From an uncultured Eubacterium sp. (GTDB taxonomy: Bacteria; Bacillota; Clostridia; Oscillospirales; Acutalibacteraceae): a stretch of DNA of 64,000 bases. Location of the stretch: contig CAKTGF010000002.1 of the NCBI GenBank assembly GCA_934561395.1, forward strand, positions 186,001-250,000, given 5' to 3'. The translations under genes were made by a program, and so were the position numbers. Every line of letters starts with the position of its first letter. The stretch's first letter is position 1. The notes beneath the pieces were generated by a model. It searched no databases, was not told the DNA's origin, and saw only the letters and a list, made by a program, of their open reading frames with translations. Shown one piece after another: positions 49,816-58,803 of the stretch.

Positions 49816-50975
49816 TGTACAATATTAAAACATTAAATAAAATTTCGAATGTAGGTCTGTCAAAGTTTGACAAATCAAAATACACCTACGGCGACGATAT
49901 CGCAAATCCGGATGCAATTATGGTGCGCTCCGCATCAATGCACGAAATGGAAATGCCAAAGTCGCTCCTTGCAATTGCAAGGGCAGGGGCAGGCACAAAC
50001 AACATTCCCGTTAAGGATTGCGCTTCACAGGGCATTGTTGTGTTTAACACCCCAGGTGCAAACGCAAACGCCGTTAAGGAGCTTGTAATACTCGGCCTTC
50101 TTCTTTCTTCAAGAAAGGTTACAAAGGCAATTGATTGGTGCAAAACCATTAAAGATGAGGGCGACAATGTGGGCAAAACCGTTGAAAAGGGCAAGTCTGC
50201 GTTTGCAGGCCCCGAGCTTAAGGGCAAAACCCTTGGCGTAATCGGTCTTGGCGCTATCGGCAGGCTTGTTGCCGAGGCAGCAGTCGGCCTTGGTATGAAG
50301 GTTATCGGCTACGACCCCTACCTTGCCGAGGACGCACCTATCAGAAACACAATTACAATTAACAACGAGCTCAGCGAAATTTTCCCCGTTGTTGATTATC
50401 TTACAGTTCATGTTCCCCTTACAGATGATACAAGGGAAATGATTAACAAGGATTCAATCAACACAATGAAAAACACCGTAAGAATTATGAACTTTGCCCG
50501 TGGCGATTTGGCTAACGGCCAGGATATTATCGATGCCCTTGATGACGGAAGAATGGCTGCTTATGTTACTGATTTCCCAAGTGCACAGCTTATCGGTGTT
50601 GACGGTGTTATCGCAATTCCTCATCTTGGCGCATCAACCCCCGAAAGCGAGGAAAACTGTGCGGCTATGGGCGCAATGGAGCTTATTGATTTCCTTGAAA
50701 ACGGAAATATCAAGAACTCTGTAAATATGCCTTCCGTAAGCATGGCAAAATCAGGCTCGGTAAGAATTACCGTAATTCATAAAAACCAGGCTAAAATGAT
50801 TGCTACAATTACGGATACCATTTCCCGTGATGGCGTTAATATCGCTTCGTTTGAGGATAAAAACAGAGGAGAAATTGCTTATTCAATAATTGATTGCGAT
50901 ACTGAGGTTGCACCTAATGTTGTTTCAGATATTGAGGCCCTTGACGGTGTTATCAGAGTAAGAGTAATTAAATAA
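49815..50975 (+). CDS. serA: D-3-phosphoglycerate dehydrogenase
   Basis: It opens the serine pathway by oxidising 3-phosphoglycerate with NAD. The NAD site LGVIGLGAIGRLVAEAA and the late IPHLGASTPESEENCA with catalytic His are present. The protein is the short form (386 aa) with a C-terminal ACT domain (from about 316, VRITVIHKNQAKMIATI), so feedback by serine is possible. It is coupled to serC. phosphoserine phosphatase is not in the window. Confidence 0.96.
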   Translation: MYNIKTLNKISNVGLSKFDKSKYTYGDDIANPDAIMVRSASMHEMEMPKSLLAIARAGAGTNNIPVKDCASQGIVVFNTPGANANAVKELVILGLLLSSRKVTKAIDWCKTIKDEGDNVGKTVEKGKSAFAGPELKGKTLGVIGLGAIGRLVAEAAVGLGMKVIGYDPYLAEDAPIRNTITINNELSEIFPVVDYLTVHVPLTDDTREMINKDSINTMKNTVRIMNFARGDLANGQDIIDALDDGRMAAYVTDFPSAQLIGVDGVIAIPHLGASTPESEENCAAMGAMELIDFLENGNIKNSVNMPSVSMAKSGSVRITVIHKNQAKMIATITDTISRDGVNIASFEDKNRGEIAYSIIDCDTEVAPNVVSDIEALDGVIRVRVIK

Positions 50976-50977
50976 TT

Positions 50978-51024
50978 AAAACAGCTTTAACCGCCTTGCA
51001 ATACAGGGCGGTTCTGTTGCTTTT
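50978..51024 (+). terminator. Terminator of serCA
   Basis: AACCGCC / GGCGGTT stem, extended by AACAG/CTGTT outside, followed by a T-run. Confidence 0.75.
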
Positions 51025-51113
51025 GGCAATTATTGTTATTGACTTTTTTGCCCTCGGGGTATAGTATAAATATATATTTGATTTGCCCTATGGCAGAAAG
51101 GTTTGTGAAAGCT

Positions 51114-51554
51114 ATGAAAAAGTATTTATCCCTTTTGCTTGCTGTTATTATTGCCTGCTCTCTTGCAGCCTGCTCCTCAAATTCCGACGGGGAGGAAACC
51201 ACAGCAGATACCACGGTTGCCGCAGAGGAATCAACTTCCCCACAGGATGAAAGCACTACCGAGGCTATAACAAAGGCTAAGGCTAATTCCGCAATGGAGG
51301 TTATCGAATCCTACACCAACGAGGAATTGGGCATTGATGTTGACCGTGATGACGAGGATTTTAAATTTGCCGTAAAGGACGACACCATGAACGGCGAAAA
51401 GTGCTATCGTGTAGATGCAATTTATATTGTTGAAAATAAGGACAAAACCGTAAGCTTTGACACAAAGGGCGTTTTTTATGTAAGCGGCGATTTGTCAAAG
51501 GCATATAAAAAGGATTTATCAACCGACAAGCTGACCGAGCTGCCGGCTAAATAA
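51114..51554 (+). CDS. Small uncharacterised lipoprotein
   Basis: The protein has a 19-residue signal peptide with lipobox SLAAC and a Thr/Glu-rich linker (DGEETTADTTVAAEESTS). It ends in an 80-residue alpha/beta domain (FKFAVKDDTMNGEKCYRVDA). The start at 51114 gives the best signal peptide; GTG 51105 and ATG 51090 are possible. A TTGACT/TATAGT promoter is likely at 51039-51065. Function unknown. Confidence 0.7.
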   Translation: MKKYLSLLLAVIIACSLAACSSNSDGEETTADTTVAAEESTSPQDESTTEAITKAKANSAMEVIESYTNEELGIDVDRDDEDFKFAVKDDTMNGEKCYRVDAIYIVENKDKTVSFDTKGVFYVSGDLSKAYKKDLSTDKLTELPAK

Positions 51555-51906
51555 ATTTCAGTATTAAAGCTAAAAGCATAGACTGTTGAGAAAGGCTCTG
51601 AATTTCGTTTTCTTGCGAACTATGCTGTACCTCGTCAAAACACATTTCGTATAGAACAAAACAGAGTTTTGTAACTATACTTCATATGTTTTTCCTCTTC
51701 CCAAAAAATCTTTGATTTTTTGGGAACCTTATATATACTTGTGAGCAAAAAACGAAAAACGCCAAAATCGCCGCAAACTCGATGTTTGCGGCGATTTTCT
51801 TTGAATTGTATTGTTATAAAGTTTTGTTTCGGTATAGGATTGCCCATCCATATATTTAATGCTTTACAAAACAACTTTGGCGTGTTTCAGGGCCTTTATC
51901 GGCAGT
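51555..51906. other. Intergenic stretch with three hairpins, no convincing gene
   Basis: Hairpins lie at 51649-51680 (GTATAG...CTATAC), 51698-51726 (TTCCCAAAAAATC / GATTTTTTGGGAA) and 51764-51798. Short frames on both strands cross these hairpins and lack ribosome binding sites. The first 100 bases may be a decayed repeat. Confidence 0.5.
51764..51798. terminator. Strong hairpin between converging genes
   Basis: AAAATCGCCGCAAAC-TCGAT-GTTTGCGGCGATTTT, perfect 15-bp stem with A/T flanks. Confidence 0.8.
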
Positions 51907-52356
51907 CTAAAGATATGCTCTTATGCTTTGTGAAAGCTCTTCCTCAACCTTAATAATATCCCCGGTAATGTTTTTTGATGCTTGGTCGGCGCTTTTATAT
52001 TGGTTAAGGTATTTGCTCAGGGATTTTATCCCCATATCGCAGCCCTCCACCATTAAATCGGCAATGGTTTTGTCGCTGTTGTCAGCGGCAATCATAACAT
52101 TTGTTTTAATCCATGACATACCCTTTGCCATGGGATTTGGCTCCTTGCCCTGGTCATAATGGTCTGCCAGCAAAATATTAAGCTCCTTAAGCAGCTTTAG
52201 GTGCTGATTTTTTGCGTTAATAAGCAGCTCCTTAAAATTTGTGTTTTCAACTTTTTCAAACACCTGGTCAATTGATGAAATACCCATTTTAATGCCTGCG
52301 TCACATTCTCTTAAAAGCTTAACGGTGTCGCCGTCCGGGCCTGTTCTGTCTGTCAT
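51907..52356 (-). CDS. Helical-bundle protein (DUF2383/ferritin-like fold)
   Basis: The 149-aa all-helical protein contains GIKMGISSIDQVFEKVENTNF, LLKELNILLADH and VEGCDMGIKSLSKYLNQYK segments, a four-helix bundle pattern like DUF2383/PA2169-type proteins. Metal ligands of true ferritins are not evident. AAAGGAG lies upstream of the ATG. Function unknown; related proteins are often stress- or spore-associated. Confidence 0.7.
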   Translation of the reverse strand: MTDRTGPDGDTVKLLRECDAGIKMGISSIDQVFEKVENTNFKELLINAKNQHLKLLKELNILLADHYDQGKEPNPMAKGMSWIKTNVMIAADNSDKTIADLMVEGCDMGIKSLSKYLNQYKSADQASKNITGDIIKVEEELSQSIRAYL

Positions 52357-52430
52357 AAAGCAAACTCCTTTCGTTTTGCTTTTATTATTGTCAGCATAAA
52401 ATATAATATTCCCTTGTTGCGTTATTTTTG

Positions 52431-52459
52431 TTGCAATAATTTTAAAACTGTGTTATTAT
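52431..52459 (+). promoter_or_regulatory. Promoter of the trpS T-box transcript
   Basis: TTGCAA (52431-52436), 17-nt spacer, TATTAT (52454-52459). Confidence 0.55.
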
Positions 52460-52479
52460 AGTATCACAATTTTAAACCG

Positions 52480-52702
52480 TTGATTAAGAGTAGTAACCTT
52501 AATGTCAAATTTTCAGAGAGCTTTTGTTGGTGGGAATAAAGCATTTAATTTAAGGCGAATGGACTTATGAGGGCAGCCCGAAAGCTTTTGCAAGTAGGCG
52601 TTGACGGTACTCAGCCGTAATTTGAGAGCGTATGTTAGTGCGTACCAAATAGGTGGCAACAGAGTTTATGCTTCTGTCCTGTTGGACAGGGGCTTTATTT
52701 TT
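52480..52702 (+). promoter_or_regulatory. T-box riboswitch leader of trpS (tryptophan)
   Basis: The T-box sequence AATAGGTGGCAACA lies at 52648-52661 and is followed by a terminator CTGTCC-TGTT-GGACAG with a T-run (52674-52702). The stem I distal motif GTTGGTGGGAA lies at 52526-52536, and GAA-TGG-ACT at 52557-52565 puts a Trp codon (52560-52562) in the specifier position. tRNA-Trp charging should control trpS and, with no terminator after trpS, the GH95 gene. Confidence 0.92.
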
Positions 52703-52714
52703 TGGAGGAAAGCT

Positions 52715-53803
52715 ATGGAAAAGATTATTTTAACAGGCGACAGACCCACCGGCAGGCTTCATATCGGCCATTATGTGGGCTCGCTTAAAAGAAGAGTTGA
52801 ATTGCAGAATTCAAACAAGTTTGACAAAATCTTTATTATGATTGCCGACGCTCAGGCGCTGACAGATAATTTTGAAAACCCTGAAAAAATTCGTCAAAAC
52901 ATTATCGAGGTTGCTCTTGATTATCTTTCTGTGGGTCTTGACCCTGCAAAATCAACACTGTTTATTCAGTCGCAGATTCAGGAGCTTACGGAATTAACAT
53001 TTTATTATATGAACCTTGTAACCGTTGCGAGGGTTCAGCGCAACCCCACCGTTAAGGCGGAAATTCAGATGCGTAATTTTGAGGCAAGCATACCTGTGGG
53101 CTTTTTCTGTTATCCAATCAGTCAGGCGTCAGATATTACCGCATTTAAGGCAACAACTGTGCCCGTTGGCGAGGACCAAATGCCCATGCTTGAGCAAACT
53201 AAGGAGATTGTGCACAAGTTTAACTCAATTTACGGCGAAACCCTTGTTGAGCCTGAAATTCTTTTGCCGGATAACTCCGCTTGTCTGCGCTTGCCGGGAA
53301 CTGACGGCAGGGCAAAAATGAGCAAATCCCTGGGCAACTGCATTTACCTTGCAGATACCGAAAAAGAGGTTCAGCAAAAGGTAATGAGCATGTACACCGA
53401 CCCTCTTCACATTCAGGTCAGCGACCCGGGCCATATTGAGGGCAACACCGTGTTTACATATCTTGACGCTTTCAGCACTCCCGAGCATTTTGCAGAGTAT
53501 TTGCCGGAGTATAAGAGCCTTGACGAGCTTAAGGAGCATTATCAGCGTGGGGGCTTGGGCGATGTTAAAATCAAAAAGTTCCTTAACAAGGTTATGCAGG
53601 AGGAGCTTTCTCCCATCCGTGAAAGAAGAAAGGAATATGAAAAGGATATTCCTGCTGTTTACGATATTCTCAAAAAGGGCAGCGACGAGGCACGCCAAAA
53701 GGCAGCACAAACCCTTGATGAGGTTAAGCAGGCTATGAAAATCAATTATTTTGAGGACAGTGAGCTTATCGCTCAGCATGCAGAAAAATACAATAACCAA
53801 TAA
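52715..53803 (+). CDS. trpS: Tryptophan--tRNA ligase
   Basis: TrpS charges tRNA-Trp. GDRPTGRLHIGHYVGS has the HIGH motif and GRAKMSKSLGNC the KMSKS motif. The DQMPMLEQTKEI region matches bacterial TrpS. The start at 52715 gives 362 aa and has TTGGAGG upstream; the open frame to 52601 lies in the T-box. Confidence 0.97.
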   Translation: MEKIILTGDRPTGRLHIGHYVGSLKRRVELQNSNKFDKIFIMIADAQALTDNFENPEKIRQNIIEVALDYLSVGLDPAKSTLFIQSQIQELTELTFYYMNLVTVARVQRNPTVKAEIQMRNFEASIPVGFFCYPISQASDITAFKATTVPVGEDQMPMLEQTKEIVHKFNSIYGETLVEPEILLPDNSACLRLPGTDGRAKMSKSLGNCIYLADTEKEVQQKVMSMYTDPLHIQVSDPGHIEGNTVFTYLDAFSTPEHFAEYLPEYKSLDELKEHYQRGGLGDVKIKKFLNKVMQEELSPIRERRKEYEKDIPAVYDILKKGSDEARQKAAQTLDEVKQAMKINYFEDSELIAQHAEKYNNQ

Positions 53804-53826
53804 TCTTAATTTCAGGAGAAACAATA

Positions 53827-56511
53827 ATGATAAAAAAGCTTAAGATTAATGACAGTGCAAAGGCTGTTTTAAAGAAAATCACAAAAATACTGCTCTGCTT
53901 TATTTGCATTTTGCTTGCAGTTGCACTGCTTACCGTTTCGGTTTTGGGCATTTACAGCCACTCAACAAAGGGCGATGCTTCACTCCTTGAGGGCGACACA
54001 CAAAAGGCCTTTGCAACCGAATATAAAAATGTTGCCTGCTACCCCAAAACCAAAACCCAGGGCAGATATTGGCGTGACGGTATGGTGGGCGGCAACGGCA
54101 GGTTGGGCTTTGTAACCTCCGGCGCACCGTATAGCGACACTATCATTTATCAGGATGTTGATTATATTATGCCCACAGACCGTGACAGGTATGATATGCC
54201 CGATTTAACAGGGGATTTGGAGGGCGTAAGGCAGGCGGTTGTTAACTGTGATGATGAACATACCTATTCAGAATGCGGACCGTGGAATTACGGCTACGCT
54301 TTTCATCCCGGTCAGCAGCTTAGGTTAACTCAGGACAGCACCCTGTTTTATAAAAATTATATCCGCTGGACAGATTATGAAACCGGCGAGGTTGGGGTTA
54401 AATATACCGATAAAAACGGCGATTGGGAAAGAAAAACCTTTACCTCAAGGACGGATGATGTTACCGTTACATCTATTCAAAAATCCTCAAGCGACGGAAA
54501 AATCAACCTTACCTTAAGCCTTGACGACCTTGGCGGTATGTATAAATACGGTCAGGGCGACGAAAGCCATATTCAATACAAAAAAATAGTTCCTGACGAT
54601 TGCTCGTCAATTACAATGGTTGCTCATTATCCCGATTACGAGCTTTCCTCCCTCAGCAAGGGCGGCTACGCAGGGGTTACCTATGTTGTTACCGTTGGCG
54701 GAACTAAGGAAAAAATAAGCCTTGATAAATATTCCAAGGAAGAGGAAATAAATGTTGGGGAGCAGAACCCGGCAATCAAAATTACCGATGCCGATGAGGT
54801 ATATCTTATTACCAAAAACGACAGGGATTTTGAAATGGGCGATTTCGACGATTTCAAAAGTGCCGATTCCTACGCCCTTACAGATTCGCTTCTTGCAGAC
54901 TGCAAGGCTGTTGTCGACAAATATTCCAACGATGGCGGCTTTGATTATTCCGCAGCCCTTGCACCCAGCGCCGCTTTGCAGGCAGATATGTTTAACAGAG
55001 TGAGCTTTTCGCTGGGAAATGCCGATAACAAGCAAAGATATTTGTCAAACGAGGAGCTTTTATCAAAGCAACGCCTGAGCAAGGATGTTAACGAGGCGCT
55101 GCTGGAAAGAATTTACAAGCAGGCAAGATATACAATGATAATATCAAGCGGCTATTCAATGACCCGCCTTTCAGGTATGTGGACGGGAGAATGGATGCCC
55201 GGCTGGCGCAGCGAATACACTATGGACGCCAATGTTAATCTGCAATCAAGCGGTATGAACACTGCTAATGTTGAAGAATTCGGCGAGGGCTATATCAAAT
55301 TTATTCTTCGCCAAATTGACGATTGGAAAACCAACGCCGAAAAATGCTACGGCATGAAAGATGCCATAATGGCGCCTGTTAACTGCGACGGCGACGGCGC
55401 CTTAAACGCAGAATATGCAATGAGCTACCCCTTCCAATATTGGAACGCAGGGGCAAGCTGGATGCTGCAGCCTGTTTTTGAATATTATCAGTGCTACGGC
55501 AACACTACTGTGGTTGATGATAACGGCAATGAGCTGAGACTTTTAGAGGATGTTCTTTTGCCTCTTTTAACTCTTCAATCAAATTTTTGGGACCAACTTG
55601 TAACCCCCGAATATTATACCGATTCACAGGGTAATGCCTGCTACGAAAAGGGCAAAACACAGCTTAACCCGGGGGAAAAATATTTAATTGTTCCGTCATA
55701 TTCCCCTGAAAACACCACAGGCGGCAAGGATTACAACTCCACCCTTGGCGCAAATGCGGCAATTGATATTGCAGCGGCAAAAAGCGGCCTTGAAATGACG
55801 ATTCAGGTGGAAAGCCTTACAAAAACAGAGGGCTACGAGAAAAGGGTTGCCCACTGGCAAAGTCTTTTGAGCCTGCTGCCCGATTATCAATTTGACGATA
55901 CGGGGGCAATTAAGGAGTGGTGCGCTAACCAATATGTTGATAACAACAAGCATCGCCATATCAGCCACCTTTATTGTGCGTGGCCTTTAACCGAAACTCA
56001 GGATGATGAGGAGCTTGAAAAGGCGGCGCTTCAGGCTGTTGAAAACAGAGAAAAGGAAAACAGCGCTTCACACGGCCTTGTGCACCAAGCTTTGGTTTAT
56101 GCAAGGCTTAAGCAGGGTAATCAGGTTAACGATATTATCCACAGCCTTTTGAAAAGCAGAATTTGCTATCAATCCCTTATGACCGACCACAACACAAACC
56201 GTGGCTCCGACACCTATTGCACAGATACCGAGTTGGGCTTGGTGGGCATTGTTAACGAAACATTGCTTTATTCAAATTCAGGGGTAATAGACGCTTTAAC
56301 CTCACTGCCCAATGATTGGGAAAAGGGCGAAATTAAGGGCCTGGTTGCACGCACACAGGCAGAGGTTTCAATCAGTTGGGAAAAGAGCAAGGCAACCGTA
56401 ACCGTTACCTCAAAAATCGACCAAAAAATCACTGTTTCCTGCAAGGGTAAGGATGCCCAAGAGGCTGACTTTAAGGCAGGGGAAACCAAAACCTTTGAAT
56501 TTAATTATTGA
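53827..56511 (+). CDS. Membrane-anchored glycoside hydrolase family 95-like protein (alpha-L-fucosidase)
   Basis: GH95 enzymes remove alpha-1,2-linked L-fucose (or related galactose) from host glycans. The 894-aa protein has a membrane anchor (about 18-41) and the GH95 blocks: GRYWRDGMVGGNGRLGF-type N-terminal domain, MWTGEWMPGWRSEYTMDANV with the Asn-rich catalytic floor, VPSYSPENT, and HRHISHLYCAWPL near the C-terminal end of the (alpha/alpha)6 barrel. A C-terminal beta domain follows (from about 800). It should act outside the cell, anchored to the membrane. It lies 23 nt after trpS and fits the fucose-type genes at 62-64 kb. Confidence 0.82.
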   Translation: MIKKLKINDSAKAVLKKITKILLCFICILLAVALLTVSVLGIYSHSTKGDASLLEGDTQKAFATEYKNVACYPKTKTQGRYWRDGMVGGNGRLGFVTSGAPYSDTIIYQDVDYIMPTDRDRYDMPDLTGDLEGVRQAVVNCDDEHTYSECGPWNYGYAFHPGQQLRLTQDSTLFYKNYIRWTDYETGEVGVKYTDKNGDWERKTFTSRTDDVTVTSIQKSSSDGKINLTLSLDDLGGMYKYGQGDESHIQYKKIVPDDCSSITMVAHYPDYELSSLSKGGYAGVTYVVTVGGTKEKISLDKYSKEEEINVGEQNPAIKITDADEVYLITKNDRDFEMGDFDDFKSADSYALTDSLLADCKAVVDKYSNDGGFDYSAALAPSAALQADMFNRVSFSLGNADNKQRYLSNEELLSKQRLSKDVNEALLERIYKQARYTMIISSGYSMTRLSGMWTGEWMPGWRSEYTMDANVNLQSSGMNTANVEEFGEGYIKFILRQIDDWKTNAEKCYGMKDAIMAPVNCDGDGALNAEYAMSYPFQYWNAGASWMLQPVFEYYQCYGNTTVVDDNGNELRLLEDVLLPLLTLQSNFWDQLVTPEYYTDSQGNACYEKGKTQLNPGEKYLIVPSYSPENTTGGKDYNSTLGANAAIDIAAAKSGLEMTIQVESLTKTEGYEKRVAHWQSLLSLLPDYQFDDTGAIKEWCANQYVDNNKHRHISHLYCAWPLTETQDDEELEKAALQAVENREKENSASHGLVHQALVYARLKQGNQVNDIIHSLLKSRICYQSLMTDHNTNRGSDTYCTDTELGLVGIVNETLLYSNSGVIDALTSLPNDWEKGEIKGLVARTQAEVSISWEKSKATVTVTSKIDQKITVSCKGKDAQEADFKAGETKTFEFNY

Positions 56512-56535
56512 TTCATAACAAAATTTAAAAAGTGC

Positions 56536-56567
56536 AAGCGGGCGCAGGTTTAAACCTGCGCCCGCTT
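56536..56567 (+). terminator. Terminator of the trpS-GH95 operon
   Basis: AAGCGGGCGCAGG-TTTAAA-CCTGCGCCCGCTTT; AT-flanked and possibly bidirectional. Confidence 0.85.
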
Positions 56568-56613
56568 TACAATATATCCGTTTTAAACTATTTCATCGGC
56601 AAAATCAGGGCTT

Positions 56614-57396
56614 TTATCCCAAGGCAACATCAAGGGCCATCATTAATGTAAACCCAAGGGAAAACATAATCGTGCCGATTGCCGTGTGGGGCGGCTCTGA
56701 TATTTCGGGTATCAGCTCCTCAACTACCACATAAAGCATTGCGCCTGCGGCAAAGCTTAAAAAATAGGGCAAAACAGGTACAACCAAGCCTGCCAGCAAA
56801 ATTGTCAGCACCGATGCCACGGGTTCCACCGCACCTGAAAGCACTCCCATAAAAAACGCTCTTTTTTTGCTTACGCCGTTTGCACTTAGGGGCATTGAAA
56901 TTATTGCCCCCTCGGGAAAATTTTGAATAGCAATGCCCAGCGACAGTGTTAACGCCGCCGCAGGGGTAATGCTGCCCCGGTCAAACATCGCCCCTGCAAG
57001 TGCCACCCCCACCGCCATACCTTCGGGTATGTTGTGCAGGGTTACCGCCAGCATAAGCATTGCGTTTTTGCTTATTTTTGTTTTTTCGTTTTTTGAATTG
57101 TTAATTGAATAAATATGGGGCGTGATTTTGTCAATCAAAAGCAAAAAGCACACCCCAAGCCACAAGCCGATAACCGCAGGGATAAACGCAAGTTTGCCCA
57201 TTCTTTCGGCACTGCTTTCCATTGCGGGAATTAAAAGGCTCCACACAGATGCGGCAACCATTACTCCCCCTGCAAAGCCGTTAAGGGATTTTTGCAGCCT
57301 TATATTAATGCTGTGTTTTAGTAAAAACACGCCCAGCGCCCCTATTACGGTGCCTGCAAATGGCAATATAAGGCCAAGTATTATTTTATGATTCAT
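56614..57396 (-). CDS. ZIP family metal transporter (ZupT-like)
   Basis: The 260-aa membrane protein has eight predicted helices. TLHNIPEGMAVGVAL and AIQNFPEGAIISMPL carry the metal-site HNxPEG/QNxPEG motifs of helices IV and V. ZIP proteins import Zn2+, Fe2+ or Mn2+. The His-rich loop of some members is absent. The ATG at 57396 is chosen over GTG 57402. Confidence 0.92.
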   Translation of the reverse strand: MNHKIILGLILPFAGTVIGALGVFLLKHSINIRLQKSLNGFAGGVMVAASVWSLLIPAMESSAERMGKLAFIPAVIGLWLGVCFLLLIDKITPHIYSINNSKNEKTKISKNAMLMLAVTLHNIPEGMAVGVALAGAMFDRGSITPAAALTLSLGIAIQNFPEGAIISMPLSANGVSKKRAFFMGVLSGAVEPVASVLTILLAGLVVPVLPYFLSFAAGAMLYVVVEELIPEISEPPHTAIGTIMFSLGFTLMMALDVALG

Positions 57397-57471
57397 ATTC
57401 ACACTCTTTTCAAAACACTCTTCATATTCATTATATAGTGATTTTGAAATAGTGTACCTGAATAAGACATA

Positions 57472-57501
57472 TTGACAATTTCGGTTTTTAAAGTGTATAA
57501 T
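57472..57501 (+). promoter_or_regulatory. Promoter of the flavodiiron gene
   Basis: TTGACA (57472-57477), 18-nt spacer, TATAAT (57496-57501). Confidence 0.7.
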
Positions 57502-57533
57502 TGATTTACAAATTTTATGGAAAGGGAATGAAT

Positions 57534-58682
57534 ATGGAAAATATTAAATATATCGGTGTTAACGATTACGATATTGACCTGTTTGAGGGTCAGTATATTT
57601 TGGAAAAGGGCATGGCGTATAACTCTTATGTTATTATTGACGACAGCATTGCCGTTATGGACACGGTGGATAAAATCGCCGTTGACAGATGGCTTGATAA
57701 TCTTGAAAATGCTCTTGAGGAAAGAGAGCCGAGTTATCTTGTTGTTCAGCATTTGGAGCCTGACCACAGCGCAGGCATTGAAGCCCTTGCAAACAAATAT
57801 GAAAATATGACCCTTGTAATGAGCGCAAAGGCAAAGACTATGCTTAACCAATTTTGCGATGTTGATTTAAGCAGAGTTAAGGCTGTTGCCGAGGGGGATA
57901 CCCTTGAGCTCGGCAGCCACACCCTGCATTTTGTTACAGCACCGATGGTGCACTGGCCTGAGGTAATTGTCAGCTACGAAAGCAGTGAAAAGGTGCTGTT
58001 TTCTGCGGATGCCTTTGGCAAATTCGGCACAACGGACGCTGACGAAAAGTGGAATTGCGAGGCAAGGCGTTACTATTTCAACATTGTGGGCAAATACGGC
58101 GCACCTGTGCAAACCCTGCTGAAAAAGGCGACAAAGCTTGATATTCAAACAATTTGCCCCCTTCACGGCCCCATTCTTACAGATACTATACCTGAGGTGC
58201 TTTCACTTTATAACACCTGGTCATCATATCAGCCCGAGGATAAGGGCGTGTTTATTGCCTATGCGTCAATCCACGGCAACACAGAAAAGGCTGCCCTTAA
58301 AATGAAGGAAATCCTTGAACAAAAGGGTTGCCCAAGGGTTGCAATAGCAAATCTTTCAAGAGATGATATTGCAGAATGTGTTGAGGACGGCTTTAGGCAC
58401 AGCGTGCTTTTGTGCATGGCCTCAAGCTATGACGGCGGCGTGTTTGCACCGATGGCTGATTATCTTCACCATTTGCAGTCAAAAGCCTTTCAAAACAGAA
58501 CCGTTGCCCTTGTGGAAAATTATTCATGGGCGGCAACTGCTGCAAAGACCATGAAGGCAGAGTTTGAAAAGATGAAAAACATTAACCTTATTGAAAATGT
58601 TGTGTCAATTAAAACAAGAATGACCGATGAAAATGTTACACAGCTTGAGGAGCTTGCAGACGAGTTAATTAAAAATTGCTGA
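57534..58682 (+). CDS. Flavodiiron protein (FprA type)
   Basis: This soluble enzyme reduces O2 (or NO) in anaerobes. The metallo-beta-lactamase domain (1-240) keeps the diiron ligands: H73-x-E75-x-D77-H78 in QHLEPDHSAG, His in PMVHWPE, Asp in FSADAFGKFG and His in CPLHGPI. The flavodoxin domain (about 250-382) begins with IAYASIHGNTEKAA for FMN. 382 aa is the two-domain form, so a separate rubredoxin is needed as donor. AAAGGGA spaced 6 nt supports the ATG at 57534. It is monocistronic. Confidence 0.95.
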   Translation: MENIKYIGVNDYDIDLFEGQYILEKGMAYNSYVIIDDSIAVMDTVDKIAVDRWLDNLENALEEREPSYLVVQHLEPDHSAGIEALANKYENMTLVMSAKAKTMLNQFCDVDLSRVKAVAEGDTLELGSHTLHFVTAPMVHWPEVIVSYESSEKVLFSADAFGKFGTTDADEKWNCEARRYYFNIVGKYGAPVQTLLKKATKLDIQTICPLHGPILTDTIPEVLSLYNTWSSYQPEDKGVFIAYASIHGNTEKAALKMKEILEQKGCPRVAIANLSRDDIAECVEDGFRHSVLLCMASSYDGGVFAPMADYLHHLQSKAFQNRTVALVENYSWAATAAKTMKAEFEKMKNINLIENVVSIKTRMTDENVTQLEELADELIKNC

Positions 58683-58698
58683 TATAATAAGCGAACGA

Positions 58699-58731
58699 TA
58701 ACAGCCGCCCTTATGTAAAGGCGGCTGTTAA
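58699..58731 (+). terminator. Terminator of the flavodiiron gene
   Basis: TAACAGCCGCC / GGCGGCTGTTA stem followed by T-rich sequence. Confidence 0.8.
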
Positions 58732-58749
58732 GTTTTGTTATGTCAAATA

Positions 58750-58782
58750 ATAAATAGGGGTGCGTTTTGCACCCCTATTTAA
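58750..58782 (-). terminator. Terminator of the BspA-like surface protein gene
   Basis: AAATAGGGGTGC-GTTTT-GCACCCCTATTT on either strand; it lies just after the minus-strand stop at 58804. Confidence 0.85.
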
Positions 58783-58803
58783 TGTTGTTAATGATGTGAT
58801 ATA

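Noticed and set aside
51635..51874. 79-codon minus-strand frame between the lipoprotein and the helical-bundle gene
   Set aside because: It runs through three hairpins, one a perfect terminator, and lacks an RBS.
57399..57851. 150-codon minus-strand frame over the flavodiiron start
   Set aside because: Antisense to a strongly supported gene and its promoter; the sequence has no family pattern.
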